DNA from: JBBRBB01 sp038206235
Lineage (GTDB): Bacteria; Bacteroidota; Bacteroidia; Chitinophagales; Chitinophagaceae
Direction of reading: 5' to 3'
DNA: 64,000 nucleotides
NCBI GenBank assembly: GCA_038206235.1
Contig: JBBRBB010000003.1
Location: 1 to 64,000 of the forward strand
Shown here in pieces: positions 7,284-15,751 of the stretch (its first letter is position 1; every line of letters begins with the position of its first letter). The notes under the pieces are model-generated. The model saw only the letters and a list, made by a program, of their open reading frames with translations. It was not told the origin of the DNA and did no database searches. A program made the translations under genes and the position numbers.

Positions 7284-8726
7284 ATGTTGAAAAGCAACTT
7301 TGTTTACTTACTGGCTGCTGTAGCAGTTGTAATTGGTTTGTGCCTGTATAATCCCTTTATACTCTATTTTCAGAATGATGATTTAGTGCATATTCCTTTA
7401 AGCAGAGATTGTGTTTTGCTTCAGCATAATTCTTTTCGCCCGGTATGTGATATTTTTATGATGCTTGATTACCGGGTTTGGGGTAAAGAAGCATGGGGCT
7501 ATCATTTTACCAATTTGCTGCTGCACATTGCTAATACCATTTTTGTTTACAGGCTTACAATATTGGTTGCGAAAAAATATAATATCAGTAATAATATATC
7601 CATTCCGGCTTTATTAACTTCTGTTTTATTTTTTATTTATGCGAATCACAGTGAAGCTGTGTTTTGGATATTAGGAAGATCGGGCATGTTGGGAATGCTC
7701 TTTTTTTTACCGGCTTGCATTTGTTATTTGAAAAGAGAAAATAACATCTTCTTTAGTGCTTCTGTTGTTTTTAGCTTATTGGCCTGGCTATCGTATGAGT
7801 CTTCTTTTATTTTAATTATTGTTTTTACTGCTATTTCTATTATTGATGTAAGAAAAGAAATTTCCTCTGTAAAAAAGGAGAGTAAATTTTTGCTTTTTTC
7901 TTTTTTCGCTTTTATAATGTACATGGTAAGCCGGTATTATTTTACAGGAGAACTATTGGGTAGCTATGAAGCTGGAGCTTTGCAAAACAACCAGTTTATT
8001 TTATTGGCTGAAAATTTTGTAAAACTTTTAATCCGAAGTGTTACTCCTTATGCGCTTGATTCTAAAATTTTGCTGTTACACTTTGCTCTAATATCAATTG
8101 TATTAGTATATACAATACTGAAACAGGAGAAGCAATTAAAAAATACAATTCTCGTGTTAGGGTTTCTGTGGCTTATTTCTTTACTTCCTTATATTTCTTT
8201 GGGAATTGATACGAAAGGAACTGAATCCGAAAGATTTCTCTACCTGCCCTCTTTTTTTATATGCTTTATAATTGTTCTTTTGATTAGCAATACATCAAAT
8301 CGCTTATTGAAGAGTATTGCTTTTTTTGTTCTGTTTGGTATAGAATTATTTATATTGTTTGAAAATTCAAAGCGCTATCATTATGCAGGGAATGTTGTAA
8401 AAACAACGATAAGCGAAATCAATAAATTAAAAAATAAAAATAATTTATTAATAGAGTCGTTGCCAGAAGAAGATGGAGGAGCATTAATATTCCGCACTGG
8501 TTTTCCTGAAGGTGTGAATTGGTTAAAAAATAAAAACACAGTAGATTCCCTAATGGTAGTTTCTCGTCATCACACAGATTATCCTGTTAGCAAAAGTTTT
8601 ATTGTGCAAAGAAGTAATGATGTTTCCCTCATAACTAATTTATTCCTTAAAAACAACGTATCGGCAAATGATGTAGTATTTCGTTATACAGATTCTTCCC
8701 TGCAGGTTATTAGTATAAATAAATAA
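7284..8726 (+). CDS. Multi-pass GT-C-like glycosyltransferase candidate
   Basis: A 480-residue protein with about ten hydrophobic segments. The first luminal loop contains NDD (31-33), followed by FRPVCDIFMMLDYRVWGKEAWGYHFTNLLLH. This resembles GT-C-fold transferases of the TMTC/PMT kind, where the acidic pair after the first helix is catalytic. Such enzymes use polyprenyl-phosphate sugars and act on the outer face of the inner membrane. The C-terminal 100 residues are soluble. It is followed after three bases by a second GT-C-like gene, so the two are an operon. The protein could instead be a membrane protein without activity. Acceptor unknown. Confidence 0.6.
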   Translation: MLKSNFVYLLAAVAVVIGLCLYNPFILYFQNDDLVHIPLSRDCVLLQHNSFRPVCDIFMMLDYRVWGKEAWGYHFTNLLLHIANTIFVYRLTILVAKKYNISNNISIPALLTSVLFFIYANHSEAVFWILGRSGMLGMLFFLPACICYLKRENNIFFSASVVFSLLAWLSYESSFILIIVFTAISIIDVRKEISSVKKESKFLLFSFFAFIMYMVSRYYFTGELLGSYEAGALQNNQFILLAENFVKLLIRSVTPYALDSKILLLHFALISIVLVYTILKQEKQLKNTILVLGFLWLISLLPYISLGIDTKGTESERFLYLPSFFICFIIVLLISNTSNRLLKSIAFFVLFGIELFILFENSKRYHYAGNVVKTTISEINKLKNKNNLLIESLPEEDGGALIFRTGFPEGVNWLKNKNTVDSLMVVSRHHTDYPVSKSFIVQRSNDVSLITNLFLKNNVSANDVVFRYTDSSLQVISINK

Positions 8727-8729
8727 ATA

Positions 8730-9911
8730 ATGCAACGCATACTTTATAAAGCGAGCCTGGTTATTTATAAAAAACCTTTTTTTATTCTTTTTTGCATTTG
8801 GCTTATTGTTCAGGGAATTCTATTAGTAAGCCTTGGTATTAATACCGGTAAGGAAGCCATTAAATACAGTGAAGAAGCAAATTTTTTTTTAAACTATCAC
8901 CATTTCTCTGAACCCAAATATATTTTTTATTCAGCCTATATTTTTTTACATATTGTATTTATTAAGCTTGGCTTCGAAACAATTGGCGTGTATCTTTTTC
9001 AACTGCTTGCAAATCTCCTTGCCATGTATTTGCTTTTTAAAACTGTTATTACTATTTCAAAAAATACTTTTACTGCATTTTTATCTGTATTGCTTTTGAT
9101 TACCTGCTATTCCTGGCAATACTGGACGGTGTTTCTTTACACAGAATCATTCTTCTGCTCGCTGATAATCACCTTTACCTATTTCTTATTTGGTATTGCT
9201 GAAAGGCGCAAACATCAATTGATTATTGCAGGTTGCTTATTGGTTTTGCTTGTGTTTGCGAGACCAACGGGGATGCTTTTTATTCCTGTATTATACTTCC
9301 TTCTGTTATATAAATTATTTAGGGAAAGAAAAATCATTCCTGCATTAATCGCAGGCGCAATTATACTTTTTATTTTTTTTACTCTTTTGAATTATGCGAT
9401 GAGGGGTGGTTCAAGCTATGATTTTATGAAACCGCTTATCGAAAATAATGTGCTGTGCTATATTCCGCAGCAATCAACTACGCAAGATGCGTCTTTTCAA
9501 AAATCGGGAAATGGGTTAGAAGATATTGTTTCGTACATCACACAAAATCCATCGCAATTTCTAAAGCTGAGCGGGCTTAAATTTCTTTCATACTGGGGCT
9601 TTACAAGAACGTATTATTCATCATTTCATAACTGGTGGCTACGGTGTTTTTTTTATCCCCTTTATTTTTTTGCGATCATAGGAATTTGGAAATTGAAAAA
9701 GACCCATAAGAATTTTGTAATTTACACTACAGGCTCACTAATTATTTTTACAGTAAGTGTTATGTTTACTTGTGATGACTGGAATAACCGCTTCAACATG
9801 CCCATAATTCCTTTTGTGATTTTACTTACTGCTGTTGGAATAAAAGACAGGTATGATAAAGTAACTGGTAAAAGAGATTCAGCATCGGTCTCTCGGCTTA
9901 GAGCCGCCTGA
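8730..9911 (+). CDS. GT-C-like membrane protein (ArnT/PMT-type)
   Basis: A 393-residue protein with about nine transmembrane segments that begins three bases after the previous gene and is certainly cotranscribed with it. An N-terminal helix is followed by a loop with EEANFFLNYHHFSEPKY, then alternating helices as in glycosyltransferase family 39/83 enzymes that transfer a lipid-linked sugar. A conserved-looking segment FARPTGMLFIPVLYF lies near residues 171-186. The last residues (RDSASVSRLRAA) are atypical and the DNA there contains a small inverted repeat (GGCTTAGAGCC), so the original C-terminus may be altered. Activity is inferred from topology only. Confidence 0.6.
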   Translation: MQRILYKASLVIYKKPFFILFCIWLIVQGILLVSLGINTGKEAIKYSEEANFFLNYHHFSEPKYIFYSAYIFLHIVFIKLGFETIGVYLFQLLANLLAMYLLFKTVITISKNTFTAFLSVLLLITCYSWQYWTVFLYTESFFCSLIITFTYFLFGIAERRKHQLIIAGCLLVLLVFARPTGMLFIPVLYFLLLYKLFRERKIIPALIAGAIILFIFFTLLNYAMRGGSSYDFMKPLIENNVLCYIPQQSTTQDASFQKSGNGLEDIVSYITQNPSQFLKLSGLKFLSYWGFTRTYYSSFHNWWLRCFFYPLYFFAIIGIWKLKKTHKNFVIYTTGSLIIFTVSVMFTCDDWNNRFNMPIIPFVILLTAVGIKDRYDKVTGKRDSASVSRLRAA

Positions 9912-9985
9912 CCGTTATCGCACTCCTCATTAGCATTCCCTTCAGCTTCAAAGAATAATTTGCTATTAATTTTTTTGCAAGCGTA

Positions 9986-10495
9986 TTAAAGATAACGCTC
10001 TGTAAGAATATTTTGATGATGCAGCAAATGCCCATACATAATAAATGCAATGGCATTCCCGGTTACAGGATTGTTACCTGCTACACCTCTTTCATTTAAT
10101 TGCTCATTGGTAAAAGATTGAAGCAGCAAATCAGTTGAAGTGCGAACAGCATTCCATTCTTTCTTTAATGAGTCTAAATTTCTTTTACCGGCATTTGAAT
10201 TTTCTGCAAAACTATTTTCATCAAAAGAGGGGAGAGGCGTTTCATCTTTTCTGCTTATGCGCAGGGCACGGTAACTAAAAACTCTTTCTGCATCTATAAG
10301 GTGCTGCAGTAGTTCTTTTACGGTCCACTTCTTATCAGCGTAAGCAAAATCTGCTTTACTTTCCGGCAGGTTATTATAAAAATCTTTTAATGCTGATGAA
10401 TGATTTTTTATTATCTCATCAACAGATTCACCTTTTACAAGCTGAATATATTTTTCATAATAAGGTGCGTAATCACCTGCGGCAGGATGTGGCAT
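9986..10495 (-). CDS. DinB-family protein
   Basis: A 169-residue protein of the DinB/YfiT four-helix-bundle superfamily, metal-dependent enzymes that include thiol transferases. Candidate metal ligands are H65 in ELLQHLIDAE and H156 and H160 in YGHLLHHQN near the C-terminus, the usual three-His spacing. The segment KWTVKELLQHL is a signature of the family. In bacillithiol-producing bacteria some members are thiol S-transferases, and a bshC gene lies 2 kb away, so such a role is possible but not shown. The start lies three bases after the stop of the subtilase gene, so the two are one transcription unit. Confidence 0.8.
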   Translation of the reverse strand: MPHPAAGDYAPYYEKYIQLVKGESVDEIIKNHSSALKDFYNNLPESKADFAYADKKWTVKELLQHLIDAERVFSYRALRISRKDETPLPSFDENSFAENSNAGKRNLDSLKKEWNAVRTSTDLLLQSFTNEQLNERGVAGNNPVTGNAIAFIMYGHLLHHQNILTERYL

Positions 10496-10498
10496 ATA

Positions 10499-12208
10499 TT
10501 AATTATTTTCTTTATTATTTTTTAATGTGGCTTTTTGCAGCTTGTTATTATCTTTCTGCGCCGCTTCTGTAACTTCAGGCTTTAGTGTTGCCGCAAGCTT
10601 AACTGCGGAATATGCGTTTACAAATCCACCTGACTTACTTAAGTCGCTCATTAAAACCTGTTCTTTATAAAAAGTTCCCGGCTTATTTACAAGCATTGCG
10701 GAATCCGGCAGATGTGTTGCAGACTTTTCAATTGCATACTTTACCTGCTTTGCAGAAAGTAAGGGATAATAAGAGCGTATCAATGCCGCAATGCCCGCCA
10801 CCACTGGAGATGCCATACTGGTGCCCTGCAAAAAACCATATTCATTTCCACCGGGCAAGGAAGAATAAATTTTTAAGCCGGGGGCAAACACATCTACAGT
10901 TTCAGGTCCGTAATTACTAAAGTCTGCAATGATTTCTCTGGAGCCAATATGCGGGTCGCCGCTTGCACCCACACTGATAAAATTTTCCGCCGTTGCATGA
11001 TAAGCTAACAAACTTGCATTGGGAAAGTTATCGGCTGTATCCACATTGTGCGATTCATTTCCTGCTGCATGTACTAATAAAACATCTTTTTGCTCAGCGT
11101 ATTTTATCGCATCATCAACCCATTTTTTTTCCGGTGAAAATCCTTTTCCAAAGCTCATGTTTATAACTTTTGCTCCGTTATCTACCGCATATCTTATTGC
11201 AAGTGCAATATCTTTATCGTATTCATCGCCATTTGGCACGGCACGTATCATCATTATTTTTACATTATCTGCCACACCATCAACACCTAAATTATTATTT
11301 CGCTGCGCAGCAATGATGCCTGATACATGTGTTCCGTGTTTTGCATCGGGACCCATTACATCATTGTTTCCATAATAGCGGTCATTGAAATTATAGTAAT
11401 CGTCTTTTATTATTTGTGCACGGTAGTCAGGTGGCGCTTTGGTTTTTGATTCCATAGATTTTTTTCTTCCGCCAAGATATTCGTCAAGGTCATCAAGAAT
11501 AGATTTGTTGGTCTCATCGCCGTCAACACCAATCAGCTTCAGGCAGGTAAGAAATCCCATTTTTGCCTGCTTCGCTTCCTGTGTTTGAGGTAAAAATTTT
11601 TCAAGGTCATCTGCTGTGTATTCATCTTTGTTCATAGCGCTGCGAATAACAGCATCATGCTTTTTCAATGCTTTTTCTGTAAGGTCGAGCAGCATTATTT
11701 CCATTTCATCATCCGGCGTTACATTCATAGCGGCAGCAGCTTTTTGCCACTCAACATACAACCATTTTTCATCATCGCTTAAGCTATCTCTGTTAATTGT
11801 TTTTCCTGAAAATTTATCCTTGTAATGATAATATACCCTTGACTTTTCATCGTTCTCATCTTCCAGGTCCTGTCCATTTTTATTGCCCAAAAAATTCCAG
11901 CCGTACAGGTCATCAACATATCCATTTTTATCATCGTCTATGCCATTGCCCGGTATTTCTTTTGCATTATGCCACAGCACCTGCTTCAAATCTTCATGTG
12001 CTGTATCAACGCCGCCATCTATTACGGCAACTATCACAGGTATTGATTTTTTATTTTTCAAAAACTGATATGTACTATTCAGACTTATTCCGTAAACACT
12101 ATCTTTTACGGGGTCAAGTAACTGCCAGCCTTTCGCATCTGTTTGTGCATTGGCAATTATTGAAGTGAAAATAAATACAAGAATGATGAATGATTTTATA
12201 TGCTTCAT
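10499..12208 (-). CDS. Secreted S8 subtilisin-like serine protease
   Basis: A 569-residue protease with a signal peptide (MKHIKSFIILVFIFTSIIANAQ). Catalytic residues are D64 (VIAVIDGGVD), H291 (HGTHVSG), the oxyanion Asn N384 (HAAGNES) and S464 (GTSMASP). About 225 residues separate Asp and His, against roughly 30 in subtilisin. The inserted region (about 80-285) is Asp/Glu/Lys-rich with EF-hand-like DDDKNGYVDD at 91-100, likely a Ca2+ site. There is no T9SS sorting domain at the end. The frame is open back to 12316, but the ATG at 12208 gives the signal peptide and is preferred. DinB follows directly. It probably acts in the periplasm or outside the cell. Confidence 0.9.
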   Translation of the reverse strand: MKHIKSFIILVFIFTSIIANAQTDAKGWQLLDPVKDSVYGISLNSTYQFLKNKKSIPVIVAVIDGGVDTAHEDLKQVLWHNAKEIPGNGIDDDKNGYVDDLYGWNFLGNKNGQDLEDENDEKSRVYYHYKDKFSGKTINRDSLSDDEKWLYVEWQKAAAAMNVTPDDEMEIMLLDLTEKALKKHDAVIRSAMNKDEYTADDLEKFLPQTQEAKQAKMGFLTCLKLIGVDGDETNKSILDDLDEYLGGRKKSMESKTKAPPDYRAQIIKDDYYNFNDRYYGNNDVMGPDAKHGTHVSGIIAAQRNNNLGVDGVADNVKIMMIRAVPNGDEYDKDIALAIRYAVDNGAKVINMSFGKGFSPEKKWVDDAIKYAEQKDVLLVHAAGNESHNVDTADNFPNASLLAYHATAENFISVGASGDPHIGSREIIADFSNYGPETVDVFAPGLKIYSSLPGGNEYGFLQGTSMASPVVAGIAALIRSYYPLLSAKQVKYAIEKSATHLPDSAMLVNKPGTFYKEQVLMSDLSKSGGFVNAYSAVKLAATLKPEVTEAAQKDNNKLQKATLKNNKENN

Positions 12209-12250
12209 ATTAAAAATTGATTGGCAAATTTCTATGAATACCTGAACTGG

Positions 12251-12258
12251 CAAAAATA
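12251..12258 (-). promoter_or_regulatory. -7 box upstream of the subtilase gene (TATTTTTG)
   Basis: A perfect TAnnTTTG match on the minus strand, about 42 bases before the ATG at 12208. A T-rich stretch about 20 bases further upstream may stand in for the -33 element. Confidence 0.4.
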
Positions 12259-12305
12259 CAAGCGATAAGTTTATGAAAAGATTAATAAAAATGCAAAGTG
12301 ATGGA

Positions 12306-12581
12306 GTGCAAACCAAGTTGTCTCTCGAAAAATAATAAGATAATAAGGTCAGTATAAGTTAGGTTCCATGTTTTCTATTAAGGTTGAAAGCCATGTTTTT
12401 AAATTTCAGTAGAAACCTGTACCTGTTAAATCCTAACATGGACAAGCCAGAACCAACAGGGAAAAATATTATTTTTATGAGATGGAATCAATCACAAAAA
12501 AACTCAAAAGATATTACTTCAGTTTTATCATAAAGCATTACTGCCTTATTTTTTAATTTAATGCGACAATTTGGTTTGCAC
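12306..12581. mobile_element. 276-bp MITE-like element with 11-bp terminal inverted repeats
   Basis: The element is bounded by GTGCAAACCAA at the left and its exact complement TTGGTTTGCAC at the right. It is AT-rich and contains no gene. Parts of it recur elsewhere. Its outer left 60 bp recur inverted at 20697-20760. Its right end (TCGCATTAAATTAAAAA) plus an internal block recur at 36970-37066. A non-autonomous transposon or its relic is the simplest explanation. It lies between the divergently placed subtilase promoter and the bshC 3' end. No target-site duplication was obvious. Confidence 0.65.
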
Positions 12582-12585
12582 CTGT

Positions 12586-14223
12586 TTATTCGAGATTTAT
12601 TATACCAAACTCCTGCTGCAAGCCTGTAGAATATCTTAGCATTATTTCAATTATTGCTTTTCCATATTTTGAATAAAAGCCGGCAATATTTTCAACTCTT
12701 TCCTGCAAACCATTATTGGGAAATAAATGTGTTTTTATTTTTTGAATTTGTCTTTGTTCATCGCTGAATTTTCTTTTTTCAGCACGCAATAATTTTTTCT
12801 CCAACTCATGCAAACGCCTAATGGTATTTGTTTTTAAGGCATATACATGCTCTTGCAAACTTTTATCAGTTAATGCTGCTGCATCGGTTATGGCAGAATA
12901 TATTTTTTCTATTTCTGAAATTTCTTTGCTTAAATCAGTTTTATAATTACTTCTTTTTGTAATTACCTGTTTAATAATTTCATGTTCTGATAAAAAAACA
13001 TTTTCTAATTGAATTTCTAATGTTTGCAATAACTCATTCCACTTTTCTTCAATCACCAAAAATGAATTGCGAAGAATCAACAAAGGGAAAGAAATATTCA
13101 CTGCGGCAAAAACATTTTTCAATTCAAGCCAGTAAGCAATTTCTCCGCCACCGCCAATAAAAGCGATATTGGGCAAAATAGTTTCCTGGAATAGTCCTCT
13201 CAAAATTACATTGGTACTAAAGCGTTCCGGATAGTTATTTAATTCTTCTAAAATTTCCTCCATTGTCCATTGTACATTTAAACCGGAAACTGAAAACTGA
13301 AAACTGGAAACTGGAAACTGGAAACTGAAAACTGAAGACTGTAAACTGGAAACTTCAATTCTCTCTCTCTTGTCATCAATCAAATAAAATAAATTCAGTT
13401 CCCGCCCGCCTGCCTGCACCTTGTATAATTTTCCTAATTGTTGTATAGTTATCTCTGCTGCCTTGTGAGAGAATTGTTCTTTTAATTCTTTTTCTGCAAT
13501 GGGCTGAAATATTTTTTTAAGAGTTGCATTATCAGGAATCAATACAACCAACCCATATTCACCAAATAAAATATTTATCAATTCCAATGTTGCCTGTTGT
13601 ATTGTTTTCCTTTCTGTGTAAGCTGTTTTGAAAATAGTAATTATCTCAGCACCGTGTTCCTGAACTGCAAGCTGGCTTTGCATTTCCTCAATCAGCTTAC
13701 GAAATGCTTTATCAACTTTCATTCTTCCCACGGCGCCGGTTTGTTTTGTTTGCCATTCATATTTTTTGCTATCAATAGTTATATTTCCCAGCTCATCAAT
13801 ATCGGCATCTTCACTGCCCATATAAAAAACCGGAACAAAATTGTGCTGCGGCATCAGCACAGTTAATTCATTTGCGAGCTTTATGGTATGAAGTATTTTG
13901 TAAATAACATATAAGGGTCCAAGAAAAATATTGGGTTGATGCGCTGTGGTAATAGTGAATGTATTTTGTTTTGAAAGCAGTTGAATATTCGATGATAGTT
14001 TTCCTGATTGCGCTATGCCTTCATACTGCAGTTGTAATTGTTCAGTTAAAACAGAGCGATGTGCAAATGACTTCTTGTTTTCGATTGCATTCTCAACTCC
14101 TTTTAATGAAAGCGGATGTGTAAAAAAGGATTTTAATTTTTCATCCTGCTGCAAATAATCTATTACAATCTTTGAGAAATATCCGGTGCTGCTATAAGGT
14201 AAATAAATACAATTCGACTGCAT
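12586..14223 (-). CDS. bshC: BshC, putative cysteine-adding enzyme of bacillithiol synthesis
   Basis: BshC is thought to add cysteine to glucosaminyl-malate in the last step of bacillithiol synthesis. The 545-residue protein has the family's beginning (YLPYSSTGYFSKIVIDY), the Rossmann-like core (TTAHQPNIFLGPLYVIYKILH, 92-112; FVPVFYMGSEDADIDELGN, 129-147) and the long C-terminal coiled coil (about 395-520). Residues 291-313 are a Ser/Phe/Gln/Val repeat encoded by a GGAAACT-type heptamer array (13285-13353), an apparent in-frame insertion between KRERIE and GLNVQW. It may be tolerated in a loop. The gene has its own -7 box. bshA and bshB are not in the window. Confidence 0.9.
   Translation of the reverse strand: MQSNCIYLPYSSTGYFSKIVIDYLQQDEKLKSFFTHPLSLKGVENAIENKKSFAHRSVLTEQLQLQYEGIAQSGKLSSNIQLLSKQNTFTITTAHQPNIFLGPLYVIYKILHTIKLANELTVLMPQHNFVPVFYMGSEDADIDELGNITIDSKKYEWQTKQTGAVGRMKVDKAFRKLIEEMQSQLAVQEHGAEIITIFKTAYTERKTIQQATLELINILFGEYGLVVLIPDNATLKKIFQPIAEKELKEQFSHKAAEITIQQLGKLYKVQAGGRELNLFYLIDDKRERIEVSSLQSSVFSFQFPVSSFQFSVSGLNVQWTMEEILEELNNYPERFSTNVILRGLFQETILPNIAFIGGGGEIAYWLELKNVFAAVNISFPLLILRNSFLVIEEKWNELLQTLEIQLENVFLSEHEIIKQVITKRSNYKTDLSKEISEIEKIYSAITDAAALTDKSLQEHVYALKTNTIRRLHELEKKLLRAEKRKFSDEQRQIQKIKTHLFPNNGLQERVENIAGFYSKYGKAIIEIMLRYSTGLQQEFGIINLE
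13285..13353. repeat. GGAAACT/GAAAACT heptamer array inside bshC
   Basis: About ten units of 7 bp alternating GGAAACT and GAAAACT lie in frame in the bshC coding region. The length of about 69 bp keeps the frame open and yields a 23-residue low-complexity stretch. The same units occur in the gap upstream of bshC at 14277-14333. Confidence 0.8.
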
Positions 14224-14252
14224 GTGGTTTATGAAAATGGTTCAGTGATGCT

Positions 14253-14260
14253 CAAAGATA
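14253..14260 (-). promoter_or_regulatory. -7 box of bshC (TATCTTTG)
   Basis: A perfect TAnnTTTG match on the minus strand, 29 bases upstream of the bshC ATG. The upstream side runs into the heptamer repeat array, so the -33 region is made of repeat sequence. Confidence 0.5.
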
Positions 14261-14276
14261 TAGAGATGAAATCCGA

Positions 14277-14333
14277 AATCTGAAAACTGAAAATTGGAAA
14301 CTACAACCCACAAACTACAAACTACAAACTGTT
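14277..14333. repeat. Heptamer array between bshC and rimO
   Basis: Units of GAAAACT, then ACAAACT, run from the bshC promoter region to the rimO stop codon. They are of the same kind as the array inside bshC. Confidence 0.7.
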
Positions 14334-15631
14334 TCTCCTTCCAAATCATAATCATAAGCTGCGGTGATTTTTACATTTACAAATTCTCCTAACTGTAATT
14401 TCTTTGTTGAACTAATCAGCACTTCATTATCAACTTCAACACTGTCGTATTCCGTTCTCCCCAAATATCTGCCTGCTTCTTTTTTATCAATCATTACCTT
14501 ATATACTTTGTTTACTTTTTCTGCATTTTTCGCATAACTGATTCCCTGCTGCACTTCCATTATATCCTGCGCTCTTCTTTCTTTTTCCGCTGCGGGAATA
14601 TTATCTTTTAAATTATAAGCTGAAGTTCCTTCTTCATGGCTGTAAGTGAAAACTCCTACACGGTCAAAACGCTGATGTTGTATAAAATTTTTTAGCTCTT
14701 CTGCATCATCCTTTGTTTCGCCGGGAAAGCCTGCAATAAAAGTTGTTCGTAAACATATACCGGGAACTTTTTCACGAATCGAACTCAAGGTCTCTTCTAT
14801 TTCTTCTCTTGTGGTTTGCCTTCTCATTTCTTTCAACATCTTGTTGCTGGCATGTTGCAAAGGCATATCGAGATAATTACAAATGTTTTCTCTTTGCTTC
14901 ATCACATCGAGAATTTCCATTGGAAAATTATTTGGATAAGTATAATGCAATCGTATCCATTCCAGTCCGTGTATATCTGCAAGCCTGTTTAATAAATGAG
15001 GCAACATTCTTTTTTTGTAGATATCCAAACCATAATAAGTTAATTCCTGAGCAATCAGCATAATTTCTTTCACACCTTTTTTTACTAAATGCTCTGCTTC
15101 CGTCACCAAAGTTTCCATTGGCTTGCTTATGTGCTTGCCCCGCATTAATGGAATAGCGCAAAACGCACAGGTGCGGTTACAGCCTTCGCTAATTTTCATA
15201 TAGGCATAATGAGAAGGAGTGCTCAGCAATCTTTCACCCAACAATTCTTTTTTATAATCTGCATTCAGTGTTTTTAAAAGTGATGGAAGCTCAAGCGTGC
15301 CAAACCATGCATCTACTTCGGGGATTTCTTTTTCAAGTTCATTACGGTAACGCTGACTTAAGCATCCTGTTACATACACTTTAGCGAGCCTGCCATTCTT
15401 TTTTAATTCAACCTGTTGCAAAATTGTGCTGATGCTTTCTTCTTTAGCCTTCTCAATAAATCCGCAAGTGTTTACCACCACAATATTGTGATTCGTTTTT
15501 TTGCTTTCATGCATTACATCAATATTATTCGCCTGCAACTGACCGCTAAGCACTTCACTATCTACAAGGTTTTTACTACACCCAAGTGTGATAATATTTA
15601 CCCGATTTCTCTGAATGCTTTTTGATTTCAT
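14315..15631 (-). CDS. rimO: Ribosomal protein S12 methylthiotransferase
   Basis: RimO is a radical SAM enzyme with two Fe-S clusters that methylthiolates the conserved Asp of ribosomal protein S12. The 438-residue product has the N-terminal MTTase domain with C18, C56 and C90, then the radical SAM motif CNRTCAFC (C151, C155, C158). It ends with a TRAM domain (EAGRYLGRTEYDSVEVDNEV... to ETVCSL). The frame is open back to 15745, but the ATG at 15631 starts the conserved sequence (VNIITLGCSKNLVDSE) and lies 11 bases after a -7 box, so it is chosen. It is downstream of rlmB, separated by 120 bp holding a palindromic repeat. Confidence 0.95.
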   Translation of the reverse strand: MKSKSIQRNRVNIITLGCSKNLVDSEVLSGQLQANNIDVMHESKKTNHNIVVVNTCGFIEKAKEESISTILQQVELKKNGRLAKVYVTGCLSQRYRNELEKEIPEVDAWFGTLELPSLLKTLNADYKKELLGERLLSTPSHYAYMKISEGCNRTCAFCAIPLMRGKHISKPMETLVTEAEHLVKKGVKEIMLIAQELTYYGLDIYKKRMLPHLLNRLADIHGLEWIRLHYTYPNNFPMEILDVMKQRENICNYLDMPLQHASNKMLKEMRRQTTREEIEETLSSIREKVPGICLRTTFIAGFPGETKDDAEELKNFIQHQRFDRVGVFTYSHEEGTSAYNLKDNIPAAEKERRAQDIMEVQQGISYAKNAEKVNKVYKVMIDKKEAGRYLGRTEYDSVEVDNEVLISSTKKLQLGEFVNVKITAAYDYDLEGETVCSL

Positions 15632-15642
15632 AATAAAGAGGG

Positions 15643-15650
15643 CAAAGGTA
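15643..15650 (-). promoter_or_regulatory. -7 box of rimO (TACCTTTG)
   Basis: A perfect TAnnTTTG match on the minus strand, 11 bases before the rimO ATG at 15631. A TTT about 19-21 bases further upstream could serve as a weak -33 element. Confidence 0.5.
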
Positions 15651-15706
15651 AGTAAGAAGGCAGAATGTAAAATGCAGAATGTAAAAAATGGAAATTTCAA
15701 ACATCC

Positions 15707-15725
15707 TCCGAAGGAGTCCTTCGGA
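15707..15725. repeat. Perfect 9-bp-arm palindrome TCCGAAGGA-G-TCCTTCGGA
   Basis: A hairpin-forming repeat in the leader region between rlmB and rimO. A diverged relative is at 1084-1102. It is upstream of the rimO -7 box, so it is probably not part of the rimO mRNA but could end rlmB transcription. Confidence 0.6.
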
Positions 15726-15751
15726 CAACATCCAACGTCAAACATACAACA

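Noticed and set aside
10612..12168. Several plus-strand frames of 60-126 residues across the subtilase gene
   Set aside because: They are antisense shadows of a well-supported secreted protease with all catalytic residues.
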